Counted from the first letter of the stretch, positions 1 to 6,866 are shown. The stretch: DNA of 7,553 bases from Flavobacteriaceae bacterium (GCA_013214275.1 JABSPP010000076.1:1-7553), one strand, 5' to 3'. Translations and numbers: made by a program. The notes: generated from the sequence alone by a model not told the origin.

Positions 1-270
1 ATTTTGTTTTTTACTTATTGACCAACTTGATGATGCTGTTGTTTCTGGAATGTCTAAAGTATATAAGGTTCCATTAGTATCACGAACTGTAAAGGAATTG
101 ATTTCAAATCGTGTTGGATGATGCTGTACTGTAATTTCTAAATTCGCATCATTGCTTATCATTTTTGGCACTAACTGGCTTCCTTCTTTTACAACAACAA
201 ATCGTGCAGCGCTTCCAAATAAACTTAGTTGATATAAATCTGTTTCGTTATCAAAAGCACCATCAAAAGG
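1..270 (-). CDS. Internal fragment of a large flavobacterial RHS/YD-repeat-like surface protein (partial at both ends)
   Basis: One minus-strand frame is open, with no stop, from about 270 to the window edge, giving about 90 residues. It reads FDGAFDNETDLYQLSLFG near 265-210, then AARFVV, LVPK and NLEITV, then FEINSFTVRDTNGTLYTL, then SSWSISK near position 12. This order (D-x-E-x-D-x-Y-x-L-x-F-x-G, a strand ending FVV, an I-x-D-x-x-G-x-x-Y strand, then a SW-x-x-SK strand) resembles the beta-rich N-terminal region of long Bacteroidetes proteins that carry RHS/YD repeats and are often exported. That family assignment is from memory. The gene's 5' part is missing: upstream of about 270 the sequence is a plus-strand hydrolase and the homologous frame ends. 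Its 3' part lies outside the window. There is no ATG at the join, so the fragment is probably not expressed unless the join is an assembly artefact. Function in the cell is unknown. Confidence 0.6.
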
Positions 271-285
271 TAAGCCTTGTAGGCT
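255..285. other. Junction between two truncated genes in opposite orientation
   Basis: Minus-strand RHS-like homology ends at about 262-268 and plus-strand alpha/beta-hydrolase homology begins at about 267-273. The two stop within roughly ten bases of each other and neither has a start codon there. I see no terminal inverted repeat, target duplication, integrase gene or tRNA at the join. It could be a genomic inversion or deletion endpoint, or a chimeric contig end, since it lies under 300 nt from the window edge. Confidence 0.65.
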
Positions 286-785
286 GGTCTGGCGGTGGAA
301 TTTTTGCTAAAATCATTGCCAATCGGTATCCTGACAAAGTGGAAAGACTCATCACCATTGGTTCACCAGTCTGGGGCGTTAAAAATATGCAGACGCCCTT
401 AGTGAAAATGTTAGAATTTCTTCGGGGTAGAACTTTAAGAGAACGCAATGGTAAATTTCTAAAGGAGCTAGAAGAGATTCCACGAGTTCCCGTTACCTGT
501 ATCTATACAAAAACCGACGGTTTGGTTCCTTGGAAAAACTGTATGGAAGCAGAAACTATAGATGCCAATATCAAGAATGTTGAAGTATATGGCAGTCACA
601 TGGGATTAGGAGCCAATGCTTCTGTACTGGTAACCATAGCCAACACCCTTTTAGAAGATGCTAGTGATACAAAAACGAGCAAATTCATCAGTAATGTTGA
701 GCAATTGTTCTTTCCAAAATTCTGGGGACGAGAAAAAAAAGTCATTTTTAACGATTTGATTTCGATACCAACAAGCATATTCTGA
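267..785 (+). pseudogene. Alpha/beta hydrolase, N-terminally truncated (lipase/esterase-like)
   Basis: The frame is recognisable from KVSLVGWSGGG (267-299), the strand-turn-helix around the catalytic serine of alpha/beta hydrolases (G-x-S-x-G, Ser codon at 288-290). It continues with a helix (IFAKIIANRYPDKV) and the LITIGSPVWG strand. The likely acid Asp is in TKTDGLVPW (codon 516-518) and the likely catalytic His in YGSHMGLG (codon 597-599), so the full triad remains. About 172 residues survive; intact relatives have roughly 250-300, so the N-terminal strands and oxyanion-hole loop are gone. The frame stays open upstream to a TTG at 165, but those codons are antisense to the RHS-like gene and have no hydrolase character, so I do not use them. 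It ends 49 nt before the acyltransferase fusion and was probably the preceding operon gene. A run of eight A at 733-740 lies 15 codons before the stop. Substrate unknown; a lipid or acyl ester is inferred from context. Confidence 0.72.
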
Positions 786-834
786 TGATTTTATCAACTT
801 TGATCAACATAACACTAGAAAAGAAAATCGATTA

Positions 835-3800
835 ATGTCTGTAGAACGTATTTGTGACCAACCAAAATTCAAAGAAGAATTAGAACGGATAGCAGCAGAG
901 CAAAAACGTTCGCTAGACGATGTTCTAAAAGAAGCTAAAAACTGCATATCAGAACTATATGCAGATCAGAACCCTCTTGCGAACATAGCAACTTTTAAGG
1001 GGTTTGAGTATATGCTCTCCAGAGCTTACGAAGACACAATAGATGTTGATCCTCAGGAGGTAAAAAGGCTAATGAAGTTGATGCGAAAAAATTCTGTTGC
1101 TTTTATTCTCACCCACAAAACCTATTTGGATACTGTTGTCTTAATTCATACCCTTTACCGATATGGCATGCCTGTTCCTTACTTTTTTGGAGGCATTAAT
1201 CTTGCTATGCCAGGCATCAAACAACTAGGGAAAAGCTCTGGTCTTATCTTCTTGCGTAGGAGTTTTAAGGATGACCCTGTTTACAAGGTATCTCTCCGTC
1301 ATTATATTGCCACACTCATTGACAAAGGAGAACACCTTACTTGGAATATAGAAGGTACACGCTCTCGAACAGGAAAAATTGTGTACCCAAAAATGGGGAT
1401 ATTGAAATATATTTTAGAAGGAGAGCAGGAAAGTTCTAGAGAGATTAAGTACGTTCCCGTGTCTATTGTATATGATCTGATTCCCGATGTAAAGGAGATG
1501 ACAGAGGAAGGAAAAGGAAAAGGAAAAGGAAAGCAATCTGAAAATCTAGCACTCTTTGGAAGATATCTCAAAAATTTAGGTCATAAATATGGTCGAGCCT
1601 CAATTCGTTTTGGAGCACCTGTGGATGTGAGTGAACATAAAAATGCAATCATTCCAGACGACGAAGACCAGAGTTATGCCGATAAAAATAAATTACCTCG
1701 TTTTGCTTTTGAACTCATACATAAGGCCAATATTATTACTCCTGTAACCACTGTTTCTATTGTATGTAATGCCCTTCTCAATAATTTTGCATTGACCAAA
1801 AAAGAGATTGAAGCCAATGTCATAAGGTTAATGAACTACATAGGGCAGCGAAAAGAAGATGTACTGATAGATCGAGGAAGTAAGGTAAGTGTTACCGTGC
1901 AGAGAGCACTCAACCTGCTGCAAGGAGCTCACCTCATCCAAAAAAGTAAAGCAGGGAGAAAAATGCAATATAGCTTGGCTCCTAACGAATATCTATCTGC
2001 AACTTACTATGCAAATATGTCTGCCAGTCATTTGTATCATAGGGCTTTTATAGAAATGGCATTAATGAAGATTAAAGATGACAATTCTTCTCATAGAATC
2101 ATTCATTTTTGGGAAGAGATCATGCATTTGCGCAATCAATTTAAATTTGAGTTTTTCTACACCAATAAGTCGCAGTTTTCATCAGAAATCGAACACGAAC
2201 TTCAGCTTTTTGATCGGAATTGGAGGACGATCATTGCAAATCCTGAAGGAGATATTGACAACTTACTTAAAAAGCAAGAATTATATGTCTCAAAAGGACT
2301 GCTTCTCGTTTACCTAGAGGCTAATAAAGTGGTCTGCCATACCCTGGACTCATGGGACTTAGAAGATGATTTTATCGATTCTGAATTCATCGATCTCTGT
2401 CTTTTTAGAGGCAAAGAACTTCACTGGCAGTCGCGAATATCTAGGCTAGACAGTGTATCAAAACCCTTTTTGATGAGCGGCTTGCGATTTGCCAGAAATG
2501 CAAAACTCATCCCATCAAATGGGAAGCTAAATTACGAGGGGTTAAACCGATGGATGTCAGAACTGGAAGATCTAACAGACCGATTAGGTCAGCTCCAAAA
2601 ATTAGAGATAAGAGCACAGAAAAAAGCGACTGAAAAAGATCAGCAAGAACAAGAAAGTATCTCAAGAAAGGTTCCCGGTACCAATAGTAATCCCATTGTA
2701 AAAAATTTTAAAGACCAAGAAGAAGGACCTCATATTGCAGCTTTCTTCGATTTAGATAGAACCCTGATCAACGATTTTTCAGCAAAGAAATTTGTACAGT
2801 CTCGACTGCTTAGTGGAAAAACAAAAACAAAAGAATTGCTGCTGCAATTCGCCGCCATGCTCCTTTATGGAGCTGGAACTCGAGATTTTGAAGTGCTCAC
2901 AAAACTGTCTGCTTTGGGTGTTAGAGGCATCAAAGAAAAGGAGTTTACCGAACTAGGGAAGCAAGTATATGCAAAACATTTATCTGAGACCATCTACCCT
3001 GAGTCTCGCGAACTCATCAAATTCCATCTAGAAAAAGGACATCAGATTGTCATTATTTCTGCAGCAACAATATATCAAGTCCAGCCTATAGCAGACGAAC
3101 TGGGGATATCCAATATCTACTGTACAGAAATGGAAGTCAGAAAAGGGCGTTTTACAGGAAGAATAGAGACCATGTGCTGGGGAGAAGGCAAGGCTGATGC
3201 AGGGAAAAAGTTCGCCAAAGAACATCATATCGATCTTTCAAAAAGCTTCTTTTATACCGATAGTTTCGATGACTATCCGTTGCTGGAAATCGTTGGGAAA
3301 CCACATGCCGTAAATCCAGATACAAGACTGTCGCAAGTTGCTTTTGAAAACGATTGGGCCATCCTGCGTTTCAATGAAAATGGAGGGACTCCCTTCATCA
3401 ATAGATTTAGAACCGGACTGGCAGCTGCAAGTTTTTACCCTGCCATACTCAACGGGATTGTAAGAGGAGCCTTTGCCATGTCACAACAAGAGGGCATCAA
3501 TGCAACTATTGCTACTCTTGGAGATCTAGGAACTAAATTTGCTGGGTTAGACATCGCTGTGAAAGGAAAACAGAACCTCTACGACTACCGTCCTGCTGTT
3601 TTCTGTTTTAACCATCAATCGTCAGCCGACTTTTTTATCTTATCTAAGTTGCTCAGGAAAGATATAACAGCTGTTGCAAAAAAAGAATTAGAACTAAGTC
3701 CTTTCGGACCTGTATTCAAGGCGCTGGGAGCCATATTTATTGATCGCTCCAATAAAGAAAAAGCACTAAAATCTATGCAGCACGCTTCAGAAGTAATCAA

Positions 3801-4092
3801 GACAGGAATATCCGTTGTAATTGCACCAGAAGGCACCAGAAGCGGAAGTAAAGAACTGGGTACATTTAAAAAAGGCGCTTTTCATCTGGCTATAAATGCG
3901 GGTGTTCCCATCATCCCTGTTGTAATTAAAAATGCCTATATGGCATTACCAAAAGGCAGTTCGGTATTTAGACCAACACACATCGAAGTTGTTGTTCTGG
4001 ATCCTGTAGATACCTCCGAATGGAAGAAAAAACACCTCGACAAACATATAGAAGAGGTGCGTCATTTATTTGTAAAAGAATTAGAAGCATAA
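835..4092 (+). CDS. GPAT-HAD phosphatase-LPAAT fusion enzyme for phosphatidic acid synthesis
   Basis: A 1085-aa protein with three enzyme domains. Residues about 70-480 are PlsB-like glycerol-3-phosphate acyltransferase: block I HKTYLD (H94, D99), block II GLIFLRRSF (136-144), block III EGTRSRTGK (173-181), block IV VPVSIVYD (207-214), followed by the helical PlsB-type region. A lysine- and glutamine-rich linker (about 590-630) leads to a HAD subclass-IB domain (634-840): DLDRT (nucleophile D639, D641), S742 in VIISAAT, K786, and DSFDD (D809, D813). Residues about 915-1060 are a PlsC-like lysophosphatidic acid acyltransferase: NHQSSAD (H927, D932), GAIFIDRS, APEGTRS (E999), VPIIPV. All motif residues are present. 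The expected result is two acylations of glycerol-3-phosphate to phosphatidic acid at the membrane. The HAD substrate is unknown; dephosphorylation of a lipid phosphate is only a guess. HAD-LPAAT fusions are common; having the GPAT on the same chain is less so. The ATG at 835 is followed directly by PlsB-like helices. gpsA follows 18 nt later. Confidence 0.9.
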   Translation: MSVERICDQPKFKEELERIAAEQKRSLDDVLKEAKNCISELYADQNPLANIATFKGFEYMLSRAYEDTIDVDPQEVKRLMKLMRKNSVAFILTHKTYLDTVVLIHTLYRYGMPVPYFFGGINLAMPGIKQLGKSSGLIFLRRSFKDDPVYKVSLRHYIATLIDKGEHLTWNIEGTRSRTGKIVYPKMGILKYILEGEQESSREIKYVPVSIVYDLIPDVKEMTEEGKGKGKGKQSENLALFGRYLKNLGHKYGRASIRFGAPVDVSEHKNAIIPDDEDQSYADKNKLPRFAFELIHKANIITPVTTVSIVCNALLNNFALTKKEIEANVIRLMNYIGQRKEDVLIDRGSKVSVTVQRALNLLQGAHLIQKSKAGRKMQYSLAPNEYLSATYYANMSASHLYHRAFIEMALMKIKDDNSSHRIIHFWEEIMHLRNQFKFEFFYTNKSQFSSEIEHELQLFDRNWRTIIANPEGDIDNLLKKQELYVSKGLLLVYLEANKVVCHTLDSWDLEDDFIDSEFIDLCLFRGKELHWQSRISRLDSVSKPFLMSGLRFARNAKLIPSNGKLNYEGLNRWMSELEDLTDRLGQLQKLEIRAQKKATEKDQQEQESISRKVPGTNSNPIVKNFKDQEEGPHIAAFFDLDRTLINDFSAKKFVQSRLLSGKTKTKELLLQFAAMLLYGAGTRDFEVLTKLSALGVRGIKEKEFTELGKQVYAKHLSETIYPESRELIKFHLEKGHQIVIISAATIYQVQPIADELGISNIYCTEMEVRKGRFTGRIETMCWGEGKADAGKKFAKEHHIDLSKSFFYTDSFDDYPLLEIVGKPHAVNPDTRLSQVAFENDWAILRFNENGGTPFINRFRTGLAAASFYPAILNGIVRGAFAMSQQEGINATIATLGDLGTKFAGLDIAVKGKQNLYDYRPAVFCFNHQSSADFFILSKLLRKDITAVAKKELELSPFGPVFKALGAIFIDRSNKEKALKSMQHASEVIKTGISVVIAPEGTRSGSKELGTFKKGAFHLAINAGVPIIPVVIKNAYMALPKGSSVFRPTHIEVVVLDPVDTSEWKKKHLDKHIEEVRHLFVKELEA
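1510..1533 (+). repeat. In-frame hexanucleotide tandem repeat encoding (Gly-Lys)4
   Basis: Four copies of the six-base unit ggaaaa (the last reads ggaaag) encode GKGKGKGK, residues 226-233 of the fusion enzyme. It lies just after block IV of the GPAT domain, between EMTEE and QSENL, probably in an exposed basic loop. Slippage by whole units would add or remove Gly-Lys pairs without shifting the frame. Confidence 0.85.
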
Positions 4093-4110
4093 CAACCAAC
4101 CCATTAAACA

Positions 4111-5112
4111 ATGAAATTAAACGTAGGAATTCTTGGTGGCGGCTCATGGGGAACCACCGTAGCATCCATTGTTGCCAAAAATGCAGAAGCCACCGTTTGG
4201 GCTAGAAACCCCAAGACTGTCACCGAAATTAACGCACACCCTCCCAACGAAACGTATTTGCCCAACGCAAAACTCACTCCAACGCTCAAAGCAGCCTATA
4301 CCATTGAGGACACCGTAAAAAATGCCGATGTCATTGTTATGGGTGTTCCCTCACAAAGCTTTCGGTCTGTGTTACTGCAAGCAAAAGAACACATTCGCCC
4401 TTGGGTTCCCATTATCAGCCTCGCTAAAGGACTGGAGATTGCCACCAAAAAAAGAATGACTGCAATCATAGAAGAGATCATGCCTGGTCACCCTGTTGGC
4501 GTACTGACAGGTCCTAACCTAGCCAAGGAAATTCACTTTGGAAAAGCTGCTGCTGCCGTAATAGCCACGGTAGATGACAGCATTGCCAAAAAACTAAAAA
4601 CGGTGTTTACCTCTGGTCTATTTCGAGTATATACCAATACCGATGTTATTGGTTGTGAATTTGGCGGCGCCTTAAAAAATATTATGACCATCGCCACAGG
4701 AATGGGAGATGGTGTTAATGCAGGGGATAATACACGGGCAGCCCTCATTACACGTGGACTGGCAGAATTAACTCGCTTGGGTGTAGCCATGGGAGGAAAG
4801 AAAAGTACCTTTGCTGGTCTAGCAGGTATGGGTGATCTAGTGGCAACCTGTTCTAGCTCAAAAAGTAGAAATCACCACGTGGGGTTTCAGCTAGGCAAAG
4901 GCAAAAGTTTAGATCAGATCGTCAAAGAGATGAATGAGGTTGCTGAAGGAGTAAAGACTGCTAAAGTGGTCATGGAACTTGCACGCGATTACAAGGTTCC
5001 CATGCCTATCTCAGAAGAAGTATATAAAGTTTTATACGAAGGCAGTACGGTGTATGATGCCTTTAGAGGATTATTAAATATAGAAACAGGTTCTGAAAAA
5101 GAACCAGGATAA
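4111..5112 (+). CDS. gpsA: NAD(P)H-dependent glycerol-3-phosphate dehydrogenase
   Basis: Reduces dihydroxyacetone phosphate to sn-glycerol-3-phosphate in the cytoplasm, the committed supply of backbone for phospholipids and glycerolipids. The 333-aa length is normal for GpsA. The Rossmann nucleotide-binding loop is GILGGGSWGT at residues 6-15. SLAKGLE (K106), TGPNLAKE (133-140) and CEFGGALKNI (catalytic-type Lys K189) line the active site. The signature GLAGMGDLVATC (236-247) with SRN (252-254) is complete, and the C-terminal helical domain is intact. It starts 18 nt after the acyltransferase fusion and ends 11 nt before the next gene, so it is almost certainly co-transcribed. Next to a GPAT it would supply that enzyme directly. 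Whether the genome has another, housekeeping gpsA cannot be seen here. No truncation, frameshift or missing key residue. Confidence 0.96.
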   Translation: MKLNVGILGGGSWGTTVASIVAKNAEATVWARNPKTVTEINAHPPNETYLPNAKLTPTLKAAYTIEDTVKNADVIVMGVPSQSFRSVLLQAKEHIRPWVPIISLAKGLEIATKKRMTAIIEEIMPGHPVGVLTGPNLAKEIHFGKAAAAVIATVDDSIAKKLKTVFTSGLFRVYTNTDVIGCEFGGALKNIMTIATGMGDGVNAGDNTRAALITRGLAELTRLGVAMGGKKSTFAGLAGMGDLVATCSSSKSRNHHVGFQLGKGKSLDQIVKEMNEVAEGVKTAKVVMELARDYKVPMPISEEVYKVLYEGSTVYDAFRGLLNIETGSEKEPG

Positions 5113-5123
5113 ACACACAGATA

Positions 5124-5633
5124 ATGTCGAAAAAACAAGATCAGAACGCTTCTTTTATGGTGCGTTTCAACCAGCAGATTTTTAAAGAAAATGGAGATGC
5201 TAACCTACAATGGAGGGGAAAAATTAGTCATATTCAAGGAGGGGACGAACAATACTTCACCGATTTTAACGATGCCCTAGTTTTTATGCAAGAACGACTT
5301 GCCGAACTTACCAGTAAGGCTACCAAAGATGAAAGCAAAGAAGAACAAGAATCCATCTTGCAGAAGAGCTTTGCCATGTGGCAGACCATGAAACAAGCCG
5401 GACCTCACTTCATTAAAGAAACCATTAAAAACCCTAAGAAACAGTTCTCTAACCTACAAGAACAGATACAAGACCAGTTTGAAAATTTAGGCGAAGAGAT
5501 CAGCGAAAAAATCCCTTTTGATCAATGGCGAAAAGCTTCCAGAGCCGACTATCACAAGCTCCAAGAAAGTATCGATTCTCTAACAGAAGAATTCAAAAAA
5601 CTTCATAAAACCATCAAAGAAGGATCAGCCTAG
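5124..5633 (+). CDS. Two-part small protein with phasin-like helical tail, last gene of the lipid operon
   Basis: A soluble 169-aa protein with no signal peptide or membrane segment. Residues about 10-62 form a compact alpha/beta domain with the pattern SFMVRF...LQWRGKISHIQGGDEQYFTDFNDALVFMQERL (written in pieces: VRF at 13-15, WRGKISHIQ at 30-38, YFTDF at 44-48). I recall this W-RG-I-H-Q-G-x-x-YF-D pattern from small uncharacterised proteins in several bacterial phyla. Residues about 75-165 are strongly amphipathic helices rich in Glu, Lys and Gln, with FAMWQTMKQAG, NPKKQFSNLQEQIQDQFENLGEEI and a final coiled-coil-like stretch; no stretch is hydrophobic enough to span a membrane. Such tails are seen in phasins and other granule- or lipid-surface proteins. 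It starts 11 nt after gpsA, so it belongs to the same transcript. A role as an amphipathic coat or scaffold at a lipid surface is inference; the function is unknown. Confidence 0.8.
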   Translation: MSKKQDQNASFMVRFNQQIFKENGDANLQWRGKISHIQGGDEQYFTDFNDALVFMQERLAELTSKATKDESKEEQESILQKSFAMWQTMKQAGPHFIKETIKNPKKQFSNLQEQIQDQFENLGEEISEKIPFDQWRKASRADYHKLQESIDSLTEEFKKLHKTIKEGSA

Positions 5634-5660
5634 TAAAACTCAACACCCCAACAAAAAGAA

Positions 5661-5807
5661 ATGAATAAAGAATTTCTTCAAACCAAAGGTCCTTACAGGA
5701 TAAGCACAAGAATCGTTTACTCGTTTCCTCTCGTCCTACAGACGTCAATCTCCGAAGTACTGTTCTTCAGATCCCAAAACCCCTGTTATGTCGAGTCCTG
5801 CTTTTGA
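5661..5807 (+). CDS. Doubtful 48-aa reading frame, possible remnant of a fourth operon gene
   Basis: ATG at 5661, 27 nt after the stop of the phasin-like gene, follows an A-rich leader like those of the neighbours. The product begins MNKEFLQTKGPYRISTR, plausible for a real N-terminus, but from about codon 19 the composition changes (VYSFPLVLQTSISEVLFF...) and it ends at a TGA inside the inverted-repeat region. It may be a gene head cut by inserted sequence, or chance. I recognise no family. Confidence 0.2.
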   Translation: MNKEFLQTKGPYRISTRIVYSFPLVLQTSISEVLFFRSQNPCYVESCF

Positions 5808-5870
5808 GTCTGTCGGTATGTGTCTTAACATCACGGATTATATGTTTAAAAGAAATTCCAAAGCAGGACT
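5794..5870. repeat. 11-bp perfect inverted repeat enclosing 55 nt
   Basis: AGTCCTGCTTT at 5794-5804 is the exact reverse complement of AAAGCAGGACT at 5860-5870. The enclosed and preceding sequence is less AT-rich than the flanking genes. The arms could be the ends of a small non-autonomous element or pair into a large-loop RNA hairpin. No transposase is present. Confidence 0.55.
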
Positions 5871-5958
5871 TCAAAAAGTTCTCTCAAATAAAACATCCAA
5901 TAATTAGTAACAACTAAACCCTAAAAAATAAATTACAGCAGTCAACAAACTCTTTTTT

Positions 5959-6759
5959 ATGACAGCATTATCCGATACACTAGAACAACTCAATCACCTG
6001 TATGTGCGTGCTTCTATTCGCATTCGTACACTGGGGCAGTTTTCGGTGTGGCGCAACGATACCTTGCTATCTTCCAAAGAATTTGGTCGTGATAAAACCA
6101 TTCAGTTGCTGCAATACCTTATTTCCTATCGTTCCAGAAATGCACTTCACAAAGAAAAGATCATGGACGATTTATGGGAAGACTGGAGTGATCGTGATTT
6201 TAAAGTAGCGCTCCACGGGATTCATAAGGCATTAGAACCTCAAAGACCATCCAGAACAGCACCACAATATATTATTCGACAAGGCGTGAGCTATCGCCTC
6301 CATCTAGAGAAGGTTTGGATAGACGTAGATCTTTTAGAAAAATACATTATTTTGGGGAACGAAGCCCTGTATAACGACGATCATATCGCAGAAAAAGCCT
6401 ATAAAAAAGCCATAGAACTCTACCAAGGAATCTATCTTCCCAACCGAATCTATGCAGATTGGTCTTCCGAAGAAAGAGAAAAAACTCAGTTGCTTATCTT
6501 GGGAGCCTACATAAGCCTAGCAGAAATCATCCTTCATCAAAAACCACTAGAGAGCATCCGTCTCGTAGAAGCTGCCTTGGCAATAGACAACACTTGGGAA
6601 GATGCCTACAGAATCCAAATGAAAGCCTATCTTATAAAGGGAAACCGCCCCCAGGCCATCAAAGCATATATGAAATGTGAAATTGTTTTAGAAGAAGAAT
6701 ACGGAGTTGCACCATTGCCAGAAACAAAGCAGTTACTCAAAGAGATCGAGGCAATGTAA
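5959..6759 (+). CDS. SARP/BTAD-type transcriptional regulator
   Basis: A 266-aa protein made only of the two modules of SARP (AfsR/DnrI-type) activators. Residues about 20-116 match the winged-helix DNA-binding domain that opens these proteins: IRIRTLGQFSVWRN (20-33), the KEFGRDKTIQLLQYLI helix (40-55), LHKEKIMDDLWEDW (63-76), ALHGIHKALEP (84-94) and the wing YIIRQGVSYRLHL (104-116). Residues about 119-266 are the bacterial transcriptional activation domain, TPR-like helices: VWIDVDLLEKYI (119-130), AEKAYKKAIELYQGIYLP (144-161), paired helices to 227, NRPQAIKAYMKCEIVLEEEYGVAPLPET (229-256). No receiver, ATPase or membrane segment is attached, so the signal must come from elsewhere. SARPs usually activate pathway genes by binding direct repeats near the -35 region. 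It lies downstream of the lipid operon in the same orientation but 325 nt away, so it is probably a separate transcript; control of the operon is possible but not shown. Confidence 0.85.
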   Translation: MTALSDTLEQLNHLYVRASIRIRTLGQFSVWRNDTLLSSKEFGRDKTIQLLQYLISYRSRNALHKEKIMDDLWEDWSDRDFKVALHGIHKALEPQRPSRTAPQYIIRQGVSYRLHLEKVWIDVDLLEKYIILGNEALYNDDHIAEKAYKKAIELYQGIYLPNRIYADWSSEEREKTQLLILGAYISLAEIILHQKPLESIRLVEAALAIDNTWEDAYRIQMKAYLIKGNRPQAIKAYMKCEIVLEEEYGVAPLPETKQLLKEIEAM

Positions 6760-6773
6760 ACAATTCCGTGCTG

Positions 6774-6866
6774 TTTTAGGGCGTTTCCCTGCGGGTCGGG
6801 CTCTCCGCTCTATCTTTTTTGCCTGTTCAGGACAAAAAAGGATGCCGCTGCCATCCCTAACGCGAC
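6774..6866. repeat. Flavobacterial dispersed palindromic intergenic repeat
   Basis: The block starts TTAGGGCGTTTCCCTGCGGG and ends GGATGCCGCTGCCATCCCTA followed by ACGCG, with TTAGGG and CCCTAA at opposite ends and a hairpin in the middle. From memory, near-identical blocks (a fixed left part with GCGGGTCGGGCT, a variable hairpin centre, a fixed right part with GGATGCCGCTG) recur between genes in many Flavobacteriaceae. It is clearly richer in G+C than its surroundings. It starts 14 nt after the BTAD stop codon. Its function is unknown; a palindromic repeat of this kind can stabilise or terminate transcripts. Confidence 0.65.
6815..6839. terminator. Strong hairpin at the centre of the repeat, possible terminator for the BTAD gene
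   Basis: TTTTTTGCCTG (6815-6825) pairs with CAGGACAAAAAA (6828-6839) through 11 base pairs, one bulged A and a two-base loop. It lies 56 nt after the BTAD stop. The T-run is inside the stem rather than after it, so a classical intrinsic terminator is uncertain on the plus strand. It is as likely to be the variable centre of the dispersed repeat. Confidence 0.4.

Larger units (their letters stand above)
5634..5958. other. 325-nt intergenic stretch with a possible gene remnant and inverted repeat
   Basis: It separates the lipid operon from the BTAD regulator on the same strand. I find no convincing gene, tRNA, T-run terminator or clear Bacteroidetes -33/-7 promoter. The first about 55 nt look like coding sequence (ATG at 5661, 27 nt after the previous stop). 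Positions about 5700-5880 are richer in G+C and contain the inverted repeat listed separately. The last 80 nt before the regulator are AT-rich and would be the natural place for its promoter. Confidence 0.5.

Noticed and set aside
165..266. Extension of the hydrolase frame upstream to a TTG at 165
   Set aside because: Those codons are the antisense of the RHS-like coding frame and show no alpha/beta-hydrolase strand pattern; the openness is accidental.
733..740. Run of eight A near the hydrolase 3' end as a frameshift site
   Set aside because: The frame through it is open and ends naturally 15 codons later; without a relative to compare there is no sign of a shift.
263..778. Short minus-strand frames inside the hydrolase
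   Set aside because: They are antisense to a frame with clear catalytic motifs and look like no family.
1302..4790. Several 60-90 codon frames on the other strand or in other frames within the fusion enzyme and gpsA
   Set aside because: They lie fully inside strongly supported genes, and their composition is that of shadow frames.
5788..5907. A 39-codon plus-strand frame beginning MSSPAFESVGM
   Set aside because: It spans the inverted repeat, has no recognisable domain, and its start follows no A-rich leader; probably chance.
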